DNA of 59,189 nt from Mesostigma viride (taxonomy: Eukaryota > Streptophyta > Mesostigmatophyceae > Mesostigmatales > Mesostigmataceae): NCBI GenBank assembly GCA_009746045.1, contig RPFO01000527.1:1-59189 (forward strand), read 5' to 3'. The notes beneath the pieces were generated by a model. The model ran no database searches. It was not told the origin of the DNA and was given only the letters and a program-made list of their open reading frames with translations. Shown here one piece after another: positions 1-10,970 of the stretch; the stretch's first letter is position 1; every line of letters starts with the position of its first letter. Both the position numbers and the translations under genes were made by a program.

Positions 1-360
1 TTACCGGAACGTTTACTGGGCGTAACTTTTACCGGAGCCGTAACCATGCCCGTAACCTATCTGGGTTACGGTCATGGTTACGGCCCAAGTAGAAGTTACC
101 GGGCGGTAAACTGGTATGGTTACGGGACCAGTTCTGAGAACCGGGATGGGTTACCGGCATGGTTACGGGACCAGTTCTGATAACCGGGCCTGGCTACTGG
201 CCTGGTTACGGGTCCGTCAACCGTCCCGTAACCTGCAGTAGTTACGGCCCAGTAGTTGACCCTGGTTACTGCGGTGGTTACGGGGCCGGTTATGCCCCAG
301 TAATATTAGTAACCCATGCCTACAACGCAGCCTGTCCGGGTTATGGCCCCGAATTCTAAA
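1..360. repeat. Degenerate GGTTACGG/CCGTAACC repeat cluster
   Basis: Short motifs of the type GGTTACGG, CCGTAACC and CCGGTAAC recur every 15-25 bases with many substitutions, on both strands. A second cluster with the same vocabulary lies at 12,170-12,490. The 66-codon open frame across it (159-359) simply translates the repeat and is not taken as a gene. The cluster begins at the window edge, so its true extent is unknown. Confidence 0.6.
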
Positions 361-1086
361 ATGCATTGACCCCGGCTATGGTGAGTGGCTTGCATGATAT
401 GGTGCTTTTCAAGATGCATTTTTGAATTAGGCATTTCATTAAAATGTTTAAGAAGTCATTAATAATCAATTGCACGAATCACTTCCATCCGATGTTGTCA
501 ACGTGGGCTTCATGATGAAATCGTGGAGATGACGCACATGAAGTTCACGGAACATCTTAGGTAATAAATTAAGCCGTTACGGCAGTAGAACCTTGGCCGA
601 TGAGGGTGGCGTCTTGAAGCTGTTGTCACCCTCAAGTCCGCTCGGCCAGGGGTAATCGCCCATGTTGATTTGAAAGGTACCGCCGTCCATATGGCGGCTC
701 CGCTTTTGGTGCGAGTTGACCAACTTCCCGTCTTAATCATTCCGGATTGCCTGCAGTTCATTCCGCCTTTGTCCAAGTAAGACAGCAACTGTCACGCACT
801 CATAGAAAACGCAAAATGCCCCGAATGCAGTTACGGCCATACGGTAGCGAGGAATAGCAGTTGAAATTTCTAGTACACAGGCAACTAGTAAGAAAAGGGA
901 CGATGCGTGCACCACCACCAATACGTACGTGCATCCCTCTCTTGAAAATGACAGCATCTTCCATGCCGTCCAAGAAAAACGCAACGTATTTAACATGAAC
1001 CCGAATGCAGTTACGGTCGTAGACTAGTGAGGACTGGCAGCTGAAAGTTCTAGTTGATGGGCTGAGAATAAGGAAAAAAATGATGC
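361..1086. repeat. Non-genic stretch with an imperfect duplication
   Basis: No gene is supported here. About 110 bases at 800-912 (from AAAACGCAAAATGCC to GATGCGTGCACC) recur in diverged form at about 968-1,090; both copies contain CGAATGCAGTTACGG and end in GATGCGTGCACC. The second copy runs into the minisatellite that follows. Small frames on the minus strand have no recognisable protein features. Confidence 0.5.
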
Positions 1087-2345
1087 GTGCACCCACCTAC
1101 CTATTACGTCCCTCCCATGGCAAGGAACCAGCAAAACCACCCACATACCCTGTTGTGTCCCTCCCTTGACAAGGAACAAGCACGTGCACATGCCCCACCC
1201 CACATGCATGCCTCCCTTGACAAGAATCGAACGGGCACGTGCACCCACCTACCCTATGTGCAGCCCTCCTTTGACAAGGAACAAGCACGTGCACATGCCT
1301 ACCCCACATGCATGCCTCCCTTGACAAGAATCGAACGAGCACGTGCACCCACCCACCCTGTGTGCACCCCTCCTTTGACAAGGACCAAGCACATGAACTC
1401 ACCTACACTACGCGCGTCCCTCCCTTGACAAGGAATAGGCACGTGCACATGCCTACCCCACATCCATGCCTCCCCTGACCAGTAACAAGCACGTGCACCC
1501 ACCTACCCTACGTGCATCCCTCCTGTGACATGGAACAAGCACGTGCACCCACCAACCCTATGTACGTGCCTCTTGACAAGCAACAAGCACGTGCACCCAC
1601 CTACCCTAAGTGCCCCCCTCCTTCGACAAGGAACACGCATGTGCACTCACCTACCGTACGTGAATCCCTCCCTTGGCAAGGACCAAGCACGTGCACCCAC
1701 CTACCCGATGTCCGCCCCTCCCTTGATAAGGTACAAGCATGCCCACCCACCTACCCTACCTGCATCCCTCCCTTGACATGGAACAACCATGTGCACATTC
1801 CTACTCCACATGCCCCCCTCCTTTGACAAGGAACAAGCATGTGCACTCATCTACCGTACGTGCATCCCTCCCTTGACAAGGAACAAGCAAGCCCACCCAC
1901 CTACCCTACCTGCATCCCTCCCTTGACATGAAACAAGCACGTGCACATGCCTACCCCACATGCATGCCTCCCTTGACAAGGAACGAGCACGTGCACCCAC
2001 CCACCCTGTGTGCACCCCTCCTTTGACAAGGAACAAGCACATGAACTCACCTACACTACGTGCGTCCCTCCCTTGACAAGGAATAAGCACGTGCACATGC
2101 CTACCCCACATCCATGCCTCCCCTGACCAGTAACAAGCACGTGCACTCACCTACCCTACGTATGTGCCTCTTGACAAGGACCAAGCTCGTGCACCCACCT
2201 ACCATACGTGAATCCCTCCCTTGACAAGGTACACGCATGCCCACCCACCTACCCTACGTGGGCCCCTCCCTTGATAAGGTACAAGCATGACCAGCCACCT
2301 ACCCCGCGAGCCTCCCTACTTTGACAAGGAACAAGCACGTGGGCC
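1087..2345. repeat. ~50-bp minisatellite with CACGTG core
   Basis: About two dozen tandem units of 48-54 bp share the order CCTCCCTTGACAAGGAACAA, GCACGTGCAC, CCACCTACCCTACGTGCAT. Units differ by substitutions and small indels, so frames through it (for example 1087-1428) are repeat translations. Most units hold the palindrome GCACGTGCAC, whose centre CACGTG is the classic G-box/E-box core. Higher-order structure is visible: the stretch near 1,285-1,480 closely matches 1,935-2,140. Confidence 0.85.
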
Positions 2346-3374
2346 CGCTAGCATGGCAGCAAGGAAGACATTACCCTAACATGGCATGGCCAAAGCAAAA
2401 GAGACAGAGAAGTCAATGGAGAGAGAGCTCCTAAGAACTCCTAGTAAAATTGGAAACCATGGAGGGCAAAAAACGTTCAACAACTTACGATGGGCATCGG
2501 CACATACAGAGAAGCCCAGGTGTGCCAGGTGTAAAATAAGCGAGATTGAAGTTCGCCTACCTCGTGGGAGACTTTTGGTATCTGGTAAACAATGAAAGCG
2601 AGTGGAAAGATGGACAACGTGAAAATAACATACAAACCACTGCAATGCATGCAAAGAGGACAGAATCAGTAATAAAGCGCGCTGCATTCAGGCAGCGCTG
2701 AGCAATTGAACGGTGAACAATTTAATCCGGAACGCATTGTCTACGCGACTCGATGCGACTAAACGTGGCATGCATACGCGGTCGCTGACTGAAGACATTG
2801 TGTACCTGGCTCAGCAAGGTGCGCTTGCAGCCGCTTTCTTAAATATGCCGCAGGCGCACGATGTAACGAATTGAAGTTTGCATGTAGTAACAAAGGCAAG
2901 AAAAGCGGTGTAGCTGGCTACCGACTACGCCATAGTAAGCTGTATCGGAGTTGGCGTTGCCGATGGCTGGAAACGGATGACCGAATCATGCTAAACTGGG
3001 GCTCCAAAAGGGCTTGTCATGCATCCTAGTGCGCCTTTTGCTTTTTTTTCTTCAAGCATCGTGAGCATGCGGGTTTAGGGGGGCGCTTATTCTTGCACCA
3101 CTATCAGTCGGCTGGACTGCAATCGGCATAGCCAGCGCAAGGTGATGCAAGGGCAGGCAAACTTTACCAGCTCGTTCAAGGCTCGTTGATGAAATTCAAA
3201 CATCTAGGCGGCGCGTCTGCAACGGCTCATCGCAATTCGAATTCGCAAGCAGAACCTCCGTTACACGTGGCGCATGCAGAGATCTGCTTCGGGCGGCTTG
3301 GCGTATCTCACTGCGTCGTGACTCGAGTACATACCGTAGTCAGCCTAGTTAGTACTCTGGGGGCCTCGAGTTCG
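2346..3374. other. Intergenic stretch, no gene seen
   Basis: Mixed-composition sequence with only short frames (69 codons on plus at 2386; 103 on minus at 2376) lacking codon bias, domains or splice context. I see no RNA gene, terminal repeat or protein match here. Confidence 0.4.
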
Positions 3375-3825
3375 GCAGTCCCCTATTCGGAAATCCCGGA
3401 TCATATGTACTCCACACTATGTACTCTTGGAGTACATTATACATAGTGTGCCACCCTATGTACTCTTGGAGTACATAGTGTGGATTACATAGGTAGTCAC
3501 TCCTTCCTATGTAATACGGGCGTGTCTCACCGCGTCGGCAGTCCCCTATTCGGAAATCCCGGATCATATGTACTCCACACTATGTACTCTTGGAGTACAT
3601 AGTGTGCCACCCTATGTACTCTTGGAGTACATAGTGTGGAGTACATAGTCACTCCTTCCTATGTAATACGGGCGTGTCTCACCGCGTCGGCAGTCCCCTA
3701 TTCGGAAATCCCGGATCATATGTACTCCACACTATGTACTCTTGGAGTACATAGTGTGCCACCCTATGTACTCTTGGAGTACATAGGGTGGAGTACATAG
3801 TCACTCCTTCCTATGTAATACCGGT
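3375..3825. repeat. Three tandem copies of a 152-164-bp unit built of hairpins
   Basis: The unit starts CAGTCCCCTATTCGG at 3,375, 3,539 and 3,691. Each contains perfect inverted repeats; in copy 2 a 14-bp stem (CACACTATGTACTC at 3,576-3,589) faces its complement at 3,593-3,606 across a 3-base loop TTG, and a second hairpin of the same kind follows at once. Copy 1 has a few extra bases in the first hairpin. Units 2 and 3 are nearly identical. Confidence 0.9.
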
Positions 3826-3833
3826 GTAATCAT

Positions 3834-3920
3834 GCGTAATCATGCGTAATCATGCGTAATCATGCGTAATCATGCGTAATCATCAGAGTAATCATCAGAG
3901 TAATCATCAGAGTAATCATC
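3834..3920. repeat. TAATCATGCG and TAATCATCAGAG microsatellites
   Basis: About five copies of the decamer TAATCATGCG are followed by three copies of the 12-mer TAATCATCAGAG, directly after the hairpin repeat array. Confidence 0.9.
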
Positions 3921-3942
3921 GTCCAGACAAGCTGCACTGCCC

Positions 3943-4425
3943 CTAAGACCCTAACTTACACAAGATGGCGATGGTCGTCGCCGGCAGCTCGACAAGTTCA
4001 GGGCAGCACGAAATAAGACAGGCAAGCCGACGCTGGCGCTCATCCCAATGAGGCCATTCATCCGAAGCAGCCTCCATAACCTGGCCGCTCTTAGGGTGGC
4101 GAATCGGGGCGTCGTTGTCGTTGCGGAGCTTCAGCACGCTTGTCACAGCGGCGTCATTGTAGGCGAGGAAGGTATCGATGTCTGCCAGGCTCAAACGCTG
4201 GCCTGGCATGTAGAATGAGGAAGAAATGGCGTCCGGCAAGGAGGTTTCAGCAGCTATCGGAGTTGCTTCCGAAGTTGCTTCCGAAGTCTTGGATCGCTTG
4301 TTAGCGGCGTTCTTGGCGACGACAATGTCGTGGGCGATTTTGTTTGCAGCAATCTGGGCATCAATAGAATCGGCGGCAAGAGCTGAAGACGATGCGGGGA
4401 CCTCCATAGCTACGTTTAATAGCAC
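3943..4425 (-). CDS. Hypothetical protein, 160 aa, doubtful
   Basis: An open frame of 160 codons begins [20 protein letters not shown] and ends before a TAA-type stop near 3,943. Composition is more protein-like than in neighbouring frames: an Ala/Ser/Thr-rich N-terminal half with a repeated SEAT tetrapeptide, then a more globular part containing [17 protein letters not shown] and a Cys/Leu-rich end ([14 protein letters not shown]). I recognise no family, signal peptide or membrane segment. It lies alone between two repeat arrays. It could be a small gene, one exon of a larger one, or part of a mobile element; chance is also possible. Confidence 0.3.
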   Translation of the reverse strand: MLLNVAMEVPASSSALAADSIDAQIAANKIAHDIVVAKNAANKRSKTSEATSEATPIAAETSLPDAISSSFYMPGQRLSLADIDTFLAYNDAAVTSVLKLRNDNDAPIRHPKSGQVMEAASDEWPHWDERQRRLACLISCCPELVELPATTIAILCKLGS

Positions 4426-4620
4426 CTAGACGAGGGCAGGGGGCGCAGGCACACTGATCACGTGCGTGGTGCCGCCATAATGTGCAGAAAAATAGCGAGA
4501 TCTGCTGGGCAGGCCGCTGGCGATAACTTAAGAAACCCTGGGCGATGGCTGCCAAAAATTAGATCGGCGTGTTCGTCATCAAAAGGCGAGTCTATTGCAA
4601 TTTACCCGACCAAATTTCAT

Positions 4621-5015
4621 CATGGATGGAGGGAGGGAGGGAGGGAGGGAGGGAGGGAGGGAGGGAGGAGGGAGGGAGGGAGGGAGGGAGGGAGGAGGGA
4701 GGGAGGGAGGGAGGGAGGAGGGAGGGAGGGAGGGAGGGAGGAGGGAGGGAGGGAGGAGGGAGGGAGGGAGGGAGGGAGGGAGGAGGGAGGGAGGGAGGGA
4801 GGAGGAGGGAGGAGGGAGGGAGGAGGGAGGGAGGGAGGGAGGGAGGGAGGGAGGGAGGGAGGGAGGGAGGAGGGAGGGAGGGAGGGAGGGAGGGAGGGAG
4901 GGAGGGAGGGAGGGAGGGAGGGAGGGAGGGAGGGAGGGATGGATGGATGGATGGATGGATGGATGGATGGATGGATGGATGGATGGATGTTCTTAATTAA
5001 TTAATTAATTAATGG
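4621..5015. repeat. Purine (GGGA)n/(GGAG)n tract, then (GGAT)n and (TTAA)n
   Basis: About 310 bases of G and A only (GGGA units with single-base register slips) pass at 4,940 into about 12 copies of GGAT and then, from 4,993, into (TTAA)n. All three plus-strand frames are open over it, giving REGG-type peptides that I reject as genes. Long G runs on one strand make quadruplex or triplex formation plausible. Confidence 0.95.
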
Positions 5016-5288
5016 TCAAATTAAAGGCAATCATGGTACATGAAGCGAAACAAATCATGCCTGGACGCATGGCGATGTAAGAGCCCCCCCTCCCCCACGC
5101 CAGGAGGAAGGGGTGCGTGACTGAGTAGAGTAGTTAGGATTTTGTAGAGAGACAACTTTGTATATTATCAAGGAGACAACTTTGTATATAAGATTAGAGT
5201 GAGATCAGCTAGTCTTCGCGGCTTAGTTCTAATGCACCCACCCCCATCAGTCCATGGAATACGTGCTCCTGCTCCAGATCCTTAATTA
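5016..5288. other. Intergenic stretch, no gene seen
   Basis: No coding, RNA or terminal-repeat feature is visible. A short direct repeat (GAGACAACTTTGTATAT, twice between 5,150 and 5,190) is the only structure noted. Confidence 0.4.
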
Positions 5289-5497
5289 AGGCCAAAATGA
5301 GTCCCTTCCAAACAACGTTTGCACTTAGATAGTTAGACGAATTATGCCCGACGAAGCTGGAACTTAACAGCCACAATGAATTACGGTTGTTCAGACCTTG
5401 TACAACGCCTCAGGGCATTTGGAGCCCTGAATGGTAACAAATGCTAACAAGGTAGTGTTGCTATCAATAATGATTTTAAAAATTAATATGATGTCAT

Positions 5498-5656
5498 TAA
5501 TTAATTAATTAGTTATCAACATCACTCCGTTGGGAGTAAATGTAGCACATATCCCTGAGAAGGGGCATATGGCTTTTAATACATTCTAGGCTACTTCATG
5601 CAAGGGTGGGAATGTAAGCTACCCTGCTCTAGGTGCACCAGGGCACCTGCACCACC
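5498..5656 (-). mobile_element. 5'-truncated non-LTR retroelement tail with TSD
   Basis: About 140 bases match the 3' end of the retroelement seen at 22,136-22,628 and 16,990-17,470 (reverse complement of CTCCGTTGGGAGTA, GCACATATCCCTGAGAAGGG, GGGCACCTGCACC). On the minus strand the element ends in a (TTAA)n tail (5,498-5,510). The 7-mer ATGTCAT lies directly on both sides (5,491-5,497 and 5,657-5,663) and is a likely target-site duplication. No coding sequence remains. Confidence 0.65.
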
Positions 5657-7076
5657 ATGTCATATTACAACCAAAACTGGTCGTCATCATGCAAGCATCT
5701 GAAGCATGGTCGCAAAACTTCGTGTGCAAAATCTCATGTCATAAGGAGCCCAACATTATGACAATTGCCAGGCTTTGTAAAGATTTTTTATTTAACGATG
5801 ACTACAGCACAAACAGTGAGCGAAACCCTGGTGCATGTGAATGCCTGAGTGGCGACTGTTCCTAACAGAATGCAAGATGTAAGGTAGACATTGCGAGTAT
5901 GCCACAAATGTGTGATGTGCAGTGCACATGCATGTGAGCTACCATGGTCCGGATTCTCCCGATTTCTGGCCTGCGCTGGTTGTCTCCTTGATGTATACCC
6001 CATGACACCATACTTCTAAACTACTTAAGAACCTTGGCACATTGCAAAATGGGAAAGAAAGCTGAACAATACATGCAACATCACTCACTAACACAGCCAT
6101 GTGATTGCTACCAACACGTACCATGTACATCCTGTGTGAAATTATTGGCAACGACACGCCAAGCAAACGCCAAGGTATAGTATAACTGCGACAGGCTGGC
6201 ACATGTCACCTGGCATCCACGTATGCTCACCCCAAGGCATTGGCATATCCCCATGTCTATATCCGTTGCCCTTTGTGCGTACCGAGTCACCCATGCAGTC
6301 ACCCACCCATGCATCCACCTGGCCCACCCACACAAGTACTCATACACTTGCGCACCTGAGTACCCAGCCACCCACTGGTCCACCCACCCGGTGACCCAGC
6401 CAGCCAGCCACGCACCTACTAAACCAACCTATCTAACCACTCGTGCACCCAGGCACCCAGCCACATACCCACCCACTGGGACATCCACCCACCCAGCTAG
6501 CCACATATGCAATCTACCCACCTAGGCAATAAGGAGGCATTCACCCATCCTTTTATCCAGGCACCCATTACTAAAACCACGCAGCCACCTAACCACCCAG
6601 CCAGCTGGCCCCATGTGTGCCCACCAGGCCGCCCACCCCTGACCCACCCACGCCCCTTCCCACTCGACCACTCTTTCCCCCCATACCCTTATACCCACCG
6701 ACCTGCACCCACTCACCCTCACACATCCACATCCTCTCAGCCAGTCACCCACCCATCTCACCCCTAACATGCACAGCCCTCCACCCGCGATAGGTGAGTC
6801 GATCCCAACTACAAAACCACCCACCCACCCATATCCGTGCACCCACCCACCCATTACCTTCCCCATCGCTCACCCCACCCACTTCTAATCACAGCTACAC
6901 ATCCACCCGCCACAAACCAACGGTGCAAATCCTCCAGCCCATGCAACAGTTTCACTCAGGCATCCAACAATGCACCCACCTAGGAGTTCCCAAACCCCGT
7001 CGATCCCCCAGCCACCTGGCGATTCACTTATAAGCAACCACCCTTGCACCCATCCACCCACCATAACCACCCACCC

Positions 7077-7140
7077 ACCCTCCCTCCCTCCCTCCCTCCC
7101 TCCCTCCCTCCCTCCCTCCCTCCCTCCCTCCCTCCCTCCC
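7077..7140. repeat. (CCCT)n microsatellite
   Basis: About 15 uninterrupted CCCT units on the plus strand, inside the CCCA-rich part of duplication copy 1. The homologous place in copy 2 (about 10,930-10,950) lacks the expansion. Confidence 0.9.
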
Positions 7141-7457
7141 GCCACCCCACCCACCCACCCTCTCCAACTGCATGTGGACTGCCTCTCCCAGCGACTCGGC
7201 CAGCCGTTTGAGTGTGTTTGGGACCATATGCTGATGCCCATGGATATTACGCGCGCCATCAACCAGGCAACACCAGTGACACTTGAGCTCCTTGTTATCC
7301 TTCTCATCGGATGTACTGACGACACCCTGCACAATTACAGCTCACAAGGCAACTAACATGCTGGAGGAACGCATCCGCCGCAGTGGACGTCAGTAACGGA
7401 TGTTGCAATGTTGCTGGAGGGAGGTCAATCGACCGCACCCGTACATACAAGGGGCAA

Positions 7458-8417
7458 TTATTGATGCGTCATACCCAAAACAGGAAGAAAATGTGGCACA
7501 ACTAACCTTGCCATCAACATGGATGGACGGAGTTGGAGACCAACTGCAGCGCGGCATTCGCAAGGGCACAGGCTGTGTTGTTCAGCAGGTCCACCGCTGG
7601 ACTGCCCGATGCCGAGTCCAGGTTCTTCCTTACACAAACTCTCCACAAGCGTGATTGTCGCGTCCTTGGCTGCCAACTGCGGAAAGGAGGCCAGTGCTCG
7701 CTTCAGCAGGAACTCGGCAATTGCAATCACGGTGGGCCCTGGCACGATTTGCAGGCCTACACATGCTTGCCCCGCATGTGCCTCCCCCACGTGTGCATCC
7801 ACCGCAGTTGACGTGCTCGCTCGCAGCTCCCACTACCGCTGGCTTCGTTGCCATGTTCCTCCACCCGTTGCCTCTTGCATCTTAGCTGTTCCTCGCGCTT
7901 CTCCGCAGCCTCTCTTTCCCTCTCTTCCTCTCTCTTTTCTGCTGCCGTTCATGCCTTGCTCCAGATATAGATGTGGCTGCTTAGGCGTTCAATCTGCATC
8001 ACAGAATTGGACGATATGCACGTCAAAGGAAAGCCAACCAAGCAGCAACATTACCAACAATGTAGCGGGAGGGTCAGTGCAGAGGCCAGCAACATAACTG
8101 CCTTAGTCTTGTACTCCTACCATACACATTAGGGAAGACTGCTGGCATGGCAGCCTGCATCACAGCAATGAATTGCCGCCAACTAAAATAAGAGAGTGAC
8201 TCACCGCTACTCTTCCCTGAAGCCGACTGGTCACACCTCCATTGTGGCGTTGTTTTACCACTTTAACGCTCTTCCACAGCGTGCGATTTTGTTGATGCCA
8301 TTTTCTCAATTCCTGTAGCATATATTTTGCCCCCGCCGCACGCTTCCATGGGTTGCCATGTACATCATACTTTGCTGATGCTGCAGAGAAGTCAAGCGGT
8401 TCTTTGCATTCCCTCAC
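7458..8417 (-). pseudogene. Possible degraded coding region, unidentified
   Basis: Minus-strand frames in this interval look more protein-like than their surroundings but are not joined in one frame. From the 5' side: a segment at 8,160-8,417 with AAGAKYMLQELRKWHQQNR; a Lys/Glu/Arg-rich stretch near 7,880-7,960 (charged, coiled-coil-like in one frame); then 7,458-7,802 with VPGPTVIAIAEFLLKRALAS and ITLVESLCKEEPGLGIGQ. The order globular, charged coil, helical C-terminus recalls small DNA-binding proteins of transposons, but I cannot name a family. Frame breaks suggest decay, unrecognised introns, or chance. Confidence 0.25.
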
Positions 8418-8483
8418 CTGTATTCAACGGCAACGCCAAAACGGAATGCCAACGAATGCGGAGCGGGGGAACAAGGCATAAAG

Positions 8484-8700
8484 CAACGCATGGTGAACCG
8501 GCAGATGCTGAGGCAGACACGACAATGCACTGGGTGCATGGCAACCATGTGAACACTGATGGTAGCACTCACATGCCTAACAAGCATTTTCTTTGTTTCC
8601 CCTGGGTTAGAGTGTAAGGCCTATGCCAACCAAGGTAAACAACAAAACAACACATCCTAAACTGCCCTAACTGACATGGGCAACAAACATGGCCAATGGA
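8484..8700. repeat. Direct repeat, copy 1 (~215 bp)
   Basis: From CAACGCATGGTGAACCGGCA to AACATGGCCAATGGA the sequence recurs at 8,838-9,053 with only a handful of differences. The intervening ~137 bases are unique. The high identity marks it as much younger than the large duplication around it. Confidence 0.9.
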
Positions 8701-8837
8701 GGACAAGGAACCAAGTAGGATCATCCAACAGGATCATGGTATTATGGCAGCTTGCATGCAGTAAATTACATCAAGCATGGTTGGCTCAGCACATTGAAGT
8801 ATTGTCACATCATTAGAACAAGGGAAAGTCAGAAATC

Positions 8838-9053
8838 AACGCATGGTGAACCGGCAGATGATGAGGCAGACACGACAATGCACTTGGTGCATGGCAACTA
8901 TGTGAACACTGATGGTAGCATTCACATGCCTAACAAGCATTTTCTCTGTTTCCCCTGGGTTAGAGTGTAAGGCCTATGCCAACCCAGCTAAACAACAAAA
9001 CAACACATCCTAAACTGCGCTAACTGACATGGGCAACAAACATGGCCAATGGA
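8838..9053. repeat. Direct repeat, copy 2 (~215 bp)
   Basis: Second copy of the 8,484-8,700 repeat. Both copies allow the same short plus-strand frame (ending in FPWVRV), but the frame has no start context or family resemblance and differs upstream of the repeat, so I do not call a gene. Confidence 0.9.
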
Positions 9054-9229
9054 CACAACACCTTGAAATGGCCTTTTTTTTACATAAATTATGGCCCATG
9101 GCAAGTTTATTGTCCGATTGACCTAGGATTGGATCCCACCACTCCCCGGGATGTGTCTGGCTAGTGGTGGAGTAGTTGAGTCAAAATGTTAAGTTTACAT
9201 GGTACTCCCTGCTTAAGTTAACTCCAGAT

Positions 9230-10970
9230 CCAAGGCCAAAACTGGCCACCTAAACCACTTGCACTTGCATAGAAACAATAGTTGATCTCAGATTATGCTG
9301 TAACTTTGCAGTGGTGATGAATAATAGTTGTTCTGACCTTGTACAAAGTTCTACGCCATTTGGAGCCCTAGTTGGTGACAAATGCTAGCAAAATTTTGCT
9401 AGCATTTGTCATTAATGGCCATTTAAAATCAATATTTAACCCAAATAATGTCAGAATGCCACCAAAACTTATTGCCATCATGCCAGCACCTGAAGCAAGG
9501 TCTCAACAAGTCATGAGCAGAAATTCAGATCATGCAGAGCCCAAAATGGTGACATTTGCCAGCAATTGTCACCATTTTTTGCTTTTTTACCCACAATTTT
9601 AACAACATTACCCACCAAAACATTCTCCAAGCTGGGGCGCATCATTTAAATCTTTGCAGGCAACTCAAGAATGACTAGTACAAACAGTGTGCAAAACCTT
9701 GGTGCATGTGAATGCCTGAGTGGTGACCATTGCTAGCAGAATCCATCATGTAAGGTAGGCATTGCCAGTATGCCACAAAGCTGTGATGTGCAGTGCATGT
9801 CCATATGTATACCCCATGACACCGTGCCTCTAAACTACTTGGCACATTGCAAAATGGGAAGGAAAGGTGAATAATACATGCCACATCACTAACACAGCCA
9901 TTTGAATGCTACCAACACGCACCATGCATGATATACACTGCGTGTACAGTAATACATGTCGAGAATATGCCGAGCGAGCATATCAAGGTGCAGTGACCCC
10001 AACGCTGGCACATGTCACCTGGCATCCACGTATGCTCACATGATATGGCATTGGCATATCCCATGTCTCCATCTCTTGCACTTTGTGCGCACCAAGCCAC
10101 CCATGCAGTCGCCCACCCATGCAGCCACCTGGCCACCCACCCACACAACTGCTCACACACTCGCGCGCCCGTGCACCCAGACAGCCACCTGTCCTCCCAC
10201 CCAGTGACCCACCCACCAAGCCAGCCGCGCACGTGCTTACCCAACTTATACAACCATGCGTGCACCTAGGCACCCAACCACCTACCAACCCACTTGGACA
10301 TCCACCCACCCACCAAGGCACCTGCGCAACCCACACACCAACTAGGTAATAAGCAGGCATTCCCCCATCCAATGAGCCAACCACCCAACCACCCAACCAC
10401 CTAAACACCCAGCCAGCTGGCCCCATATGCACCCGTCCGGCCACCCACAGTTGACCCACCCACGCACCTACCCACTCAACCATTCACTGCCCCCACACCC
10501 TTATACCCACTGACCCACCCACTGACCCACCCACACATGCATTTTCTCAGCCAGCACCCCGGCACCTACCTCACCCCAAACCTGCACAGCCCTTCACCCG
10601 TGATAGGTGAGTCGGTCCCAACCATAAACCCATCCACGCATCCATATCTGTGCGCCCACCCGTCCATCTACCCGTCCCTTCGCCCACCCACCCACATCTA
10701 GTCATCTACACATCCACCAGCCACCAGCCACCAATGGCCCACCCACCAACCCACACACACACATACATCCCTAACCAACCAACCACCAACACACCACCCT
10801 CAAAAACGTGCAGTTGTTTCACTCATGCATCCAACAACCCACCCACTTCAAAGTCCCCAAAGCCTATCATCACCCAGCCACCTGGGCATCTGCCAATAAC
10901 CGACCGCCCTTGCACTCATCCACCCACCATGACCAGCCAGCCAGCCACCCACCCTCTCCAACTGCCTGTG
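9230..10970. repeat. Copy 2 of the diverged ~1.8-kb duplication
   Basis: Homologous to 5,289-7,170 (landmarks given there). Includes a perfect 36-bp palindrome at 9,376-9,411 and an imperfect one at about 9,543-9,578. The CCCA/CCAACC-rich second half continues as degenerate simple sequence to about 11,290. Confidence 0.7.
9376..9411. repeat. Perfect 36-bp palindrome
   Basis: The half-site TGACAAATGCTAGCAAAA is followed directly by its exact reverse complement with no spacer. The homologous place in duplication copy 1 (about 5,440-5,465) keeps ACAAATGCTA but is not palindromic. Confidence 0.95.

Larger units (their letters stand above)
5289..7170. repeat. Copy 1 of a diverged ~1.8-kb duplication
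   Basis: Matches 9,230-10,970 in the same order and orientation with many substitutions and indels. Shared landmarks are TTGTTC.GACCTTGTACAA (5,390/9,330), GTGCATGTGAATGCCTGAGTG (5,830/9,700), GCTGGCACATGTCACCTGGC (6,194/10,004), the CCCA/CCAGC-rich block that follows, and CGTGATAGGTGAGTC-like sequence (6,787/10,597). The CCCA-rich part is degenerate simple sequence; frames in it encode only His/Pro/Thr-rich peptides. A retroelement tail (5,498-5,656) lies in this copy but not in the other, so it was inserted after the duplication or lost from copy 2. Confidence 0.7.

Noticed and set aside
1-360. Telomeric repeat at the window start
   Set aside because: The motifs are not TTTAGGG or TTTTAGGG, occur on both strands and have no fixed period.
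4462-5004. Plus-strand REGG-repeat frames of 133-180 codons
   Set aside because: They translate the GGGA/GGAG and GGAT microsatellites in all three frames; no unique domain is attached.
6203-6767. Plus-strand His/Pro/Thr-rich frames
   Set aside because: Translations of degenerate CCCA simple sequence; overlapping frames are equally open, and the duplicated copy at 10 kb does not conserve one frame.
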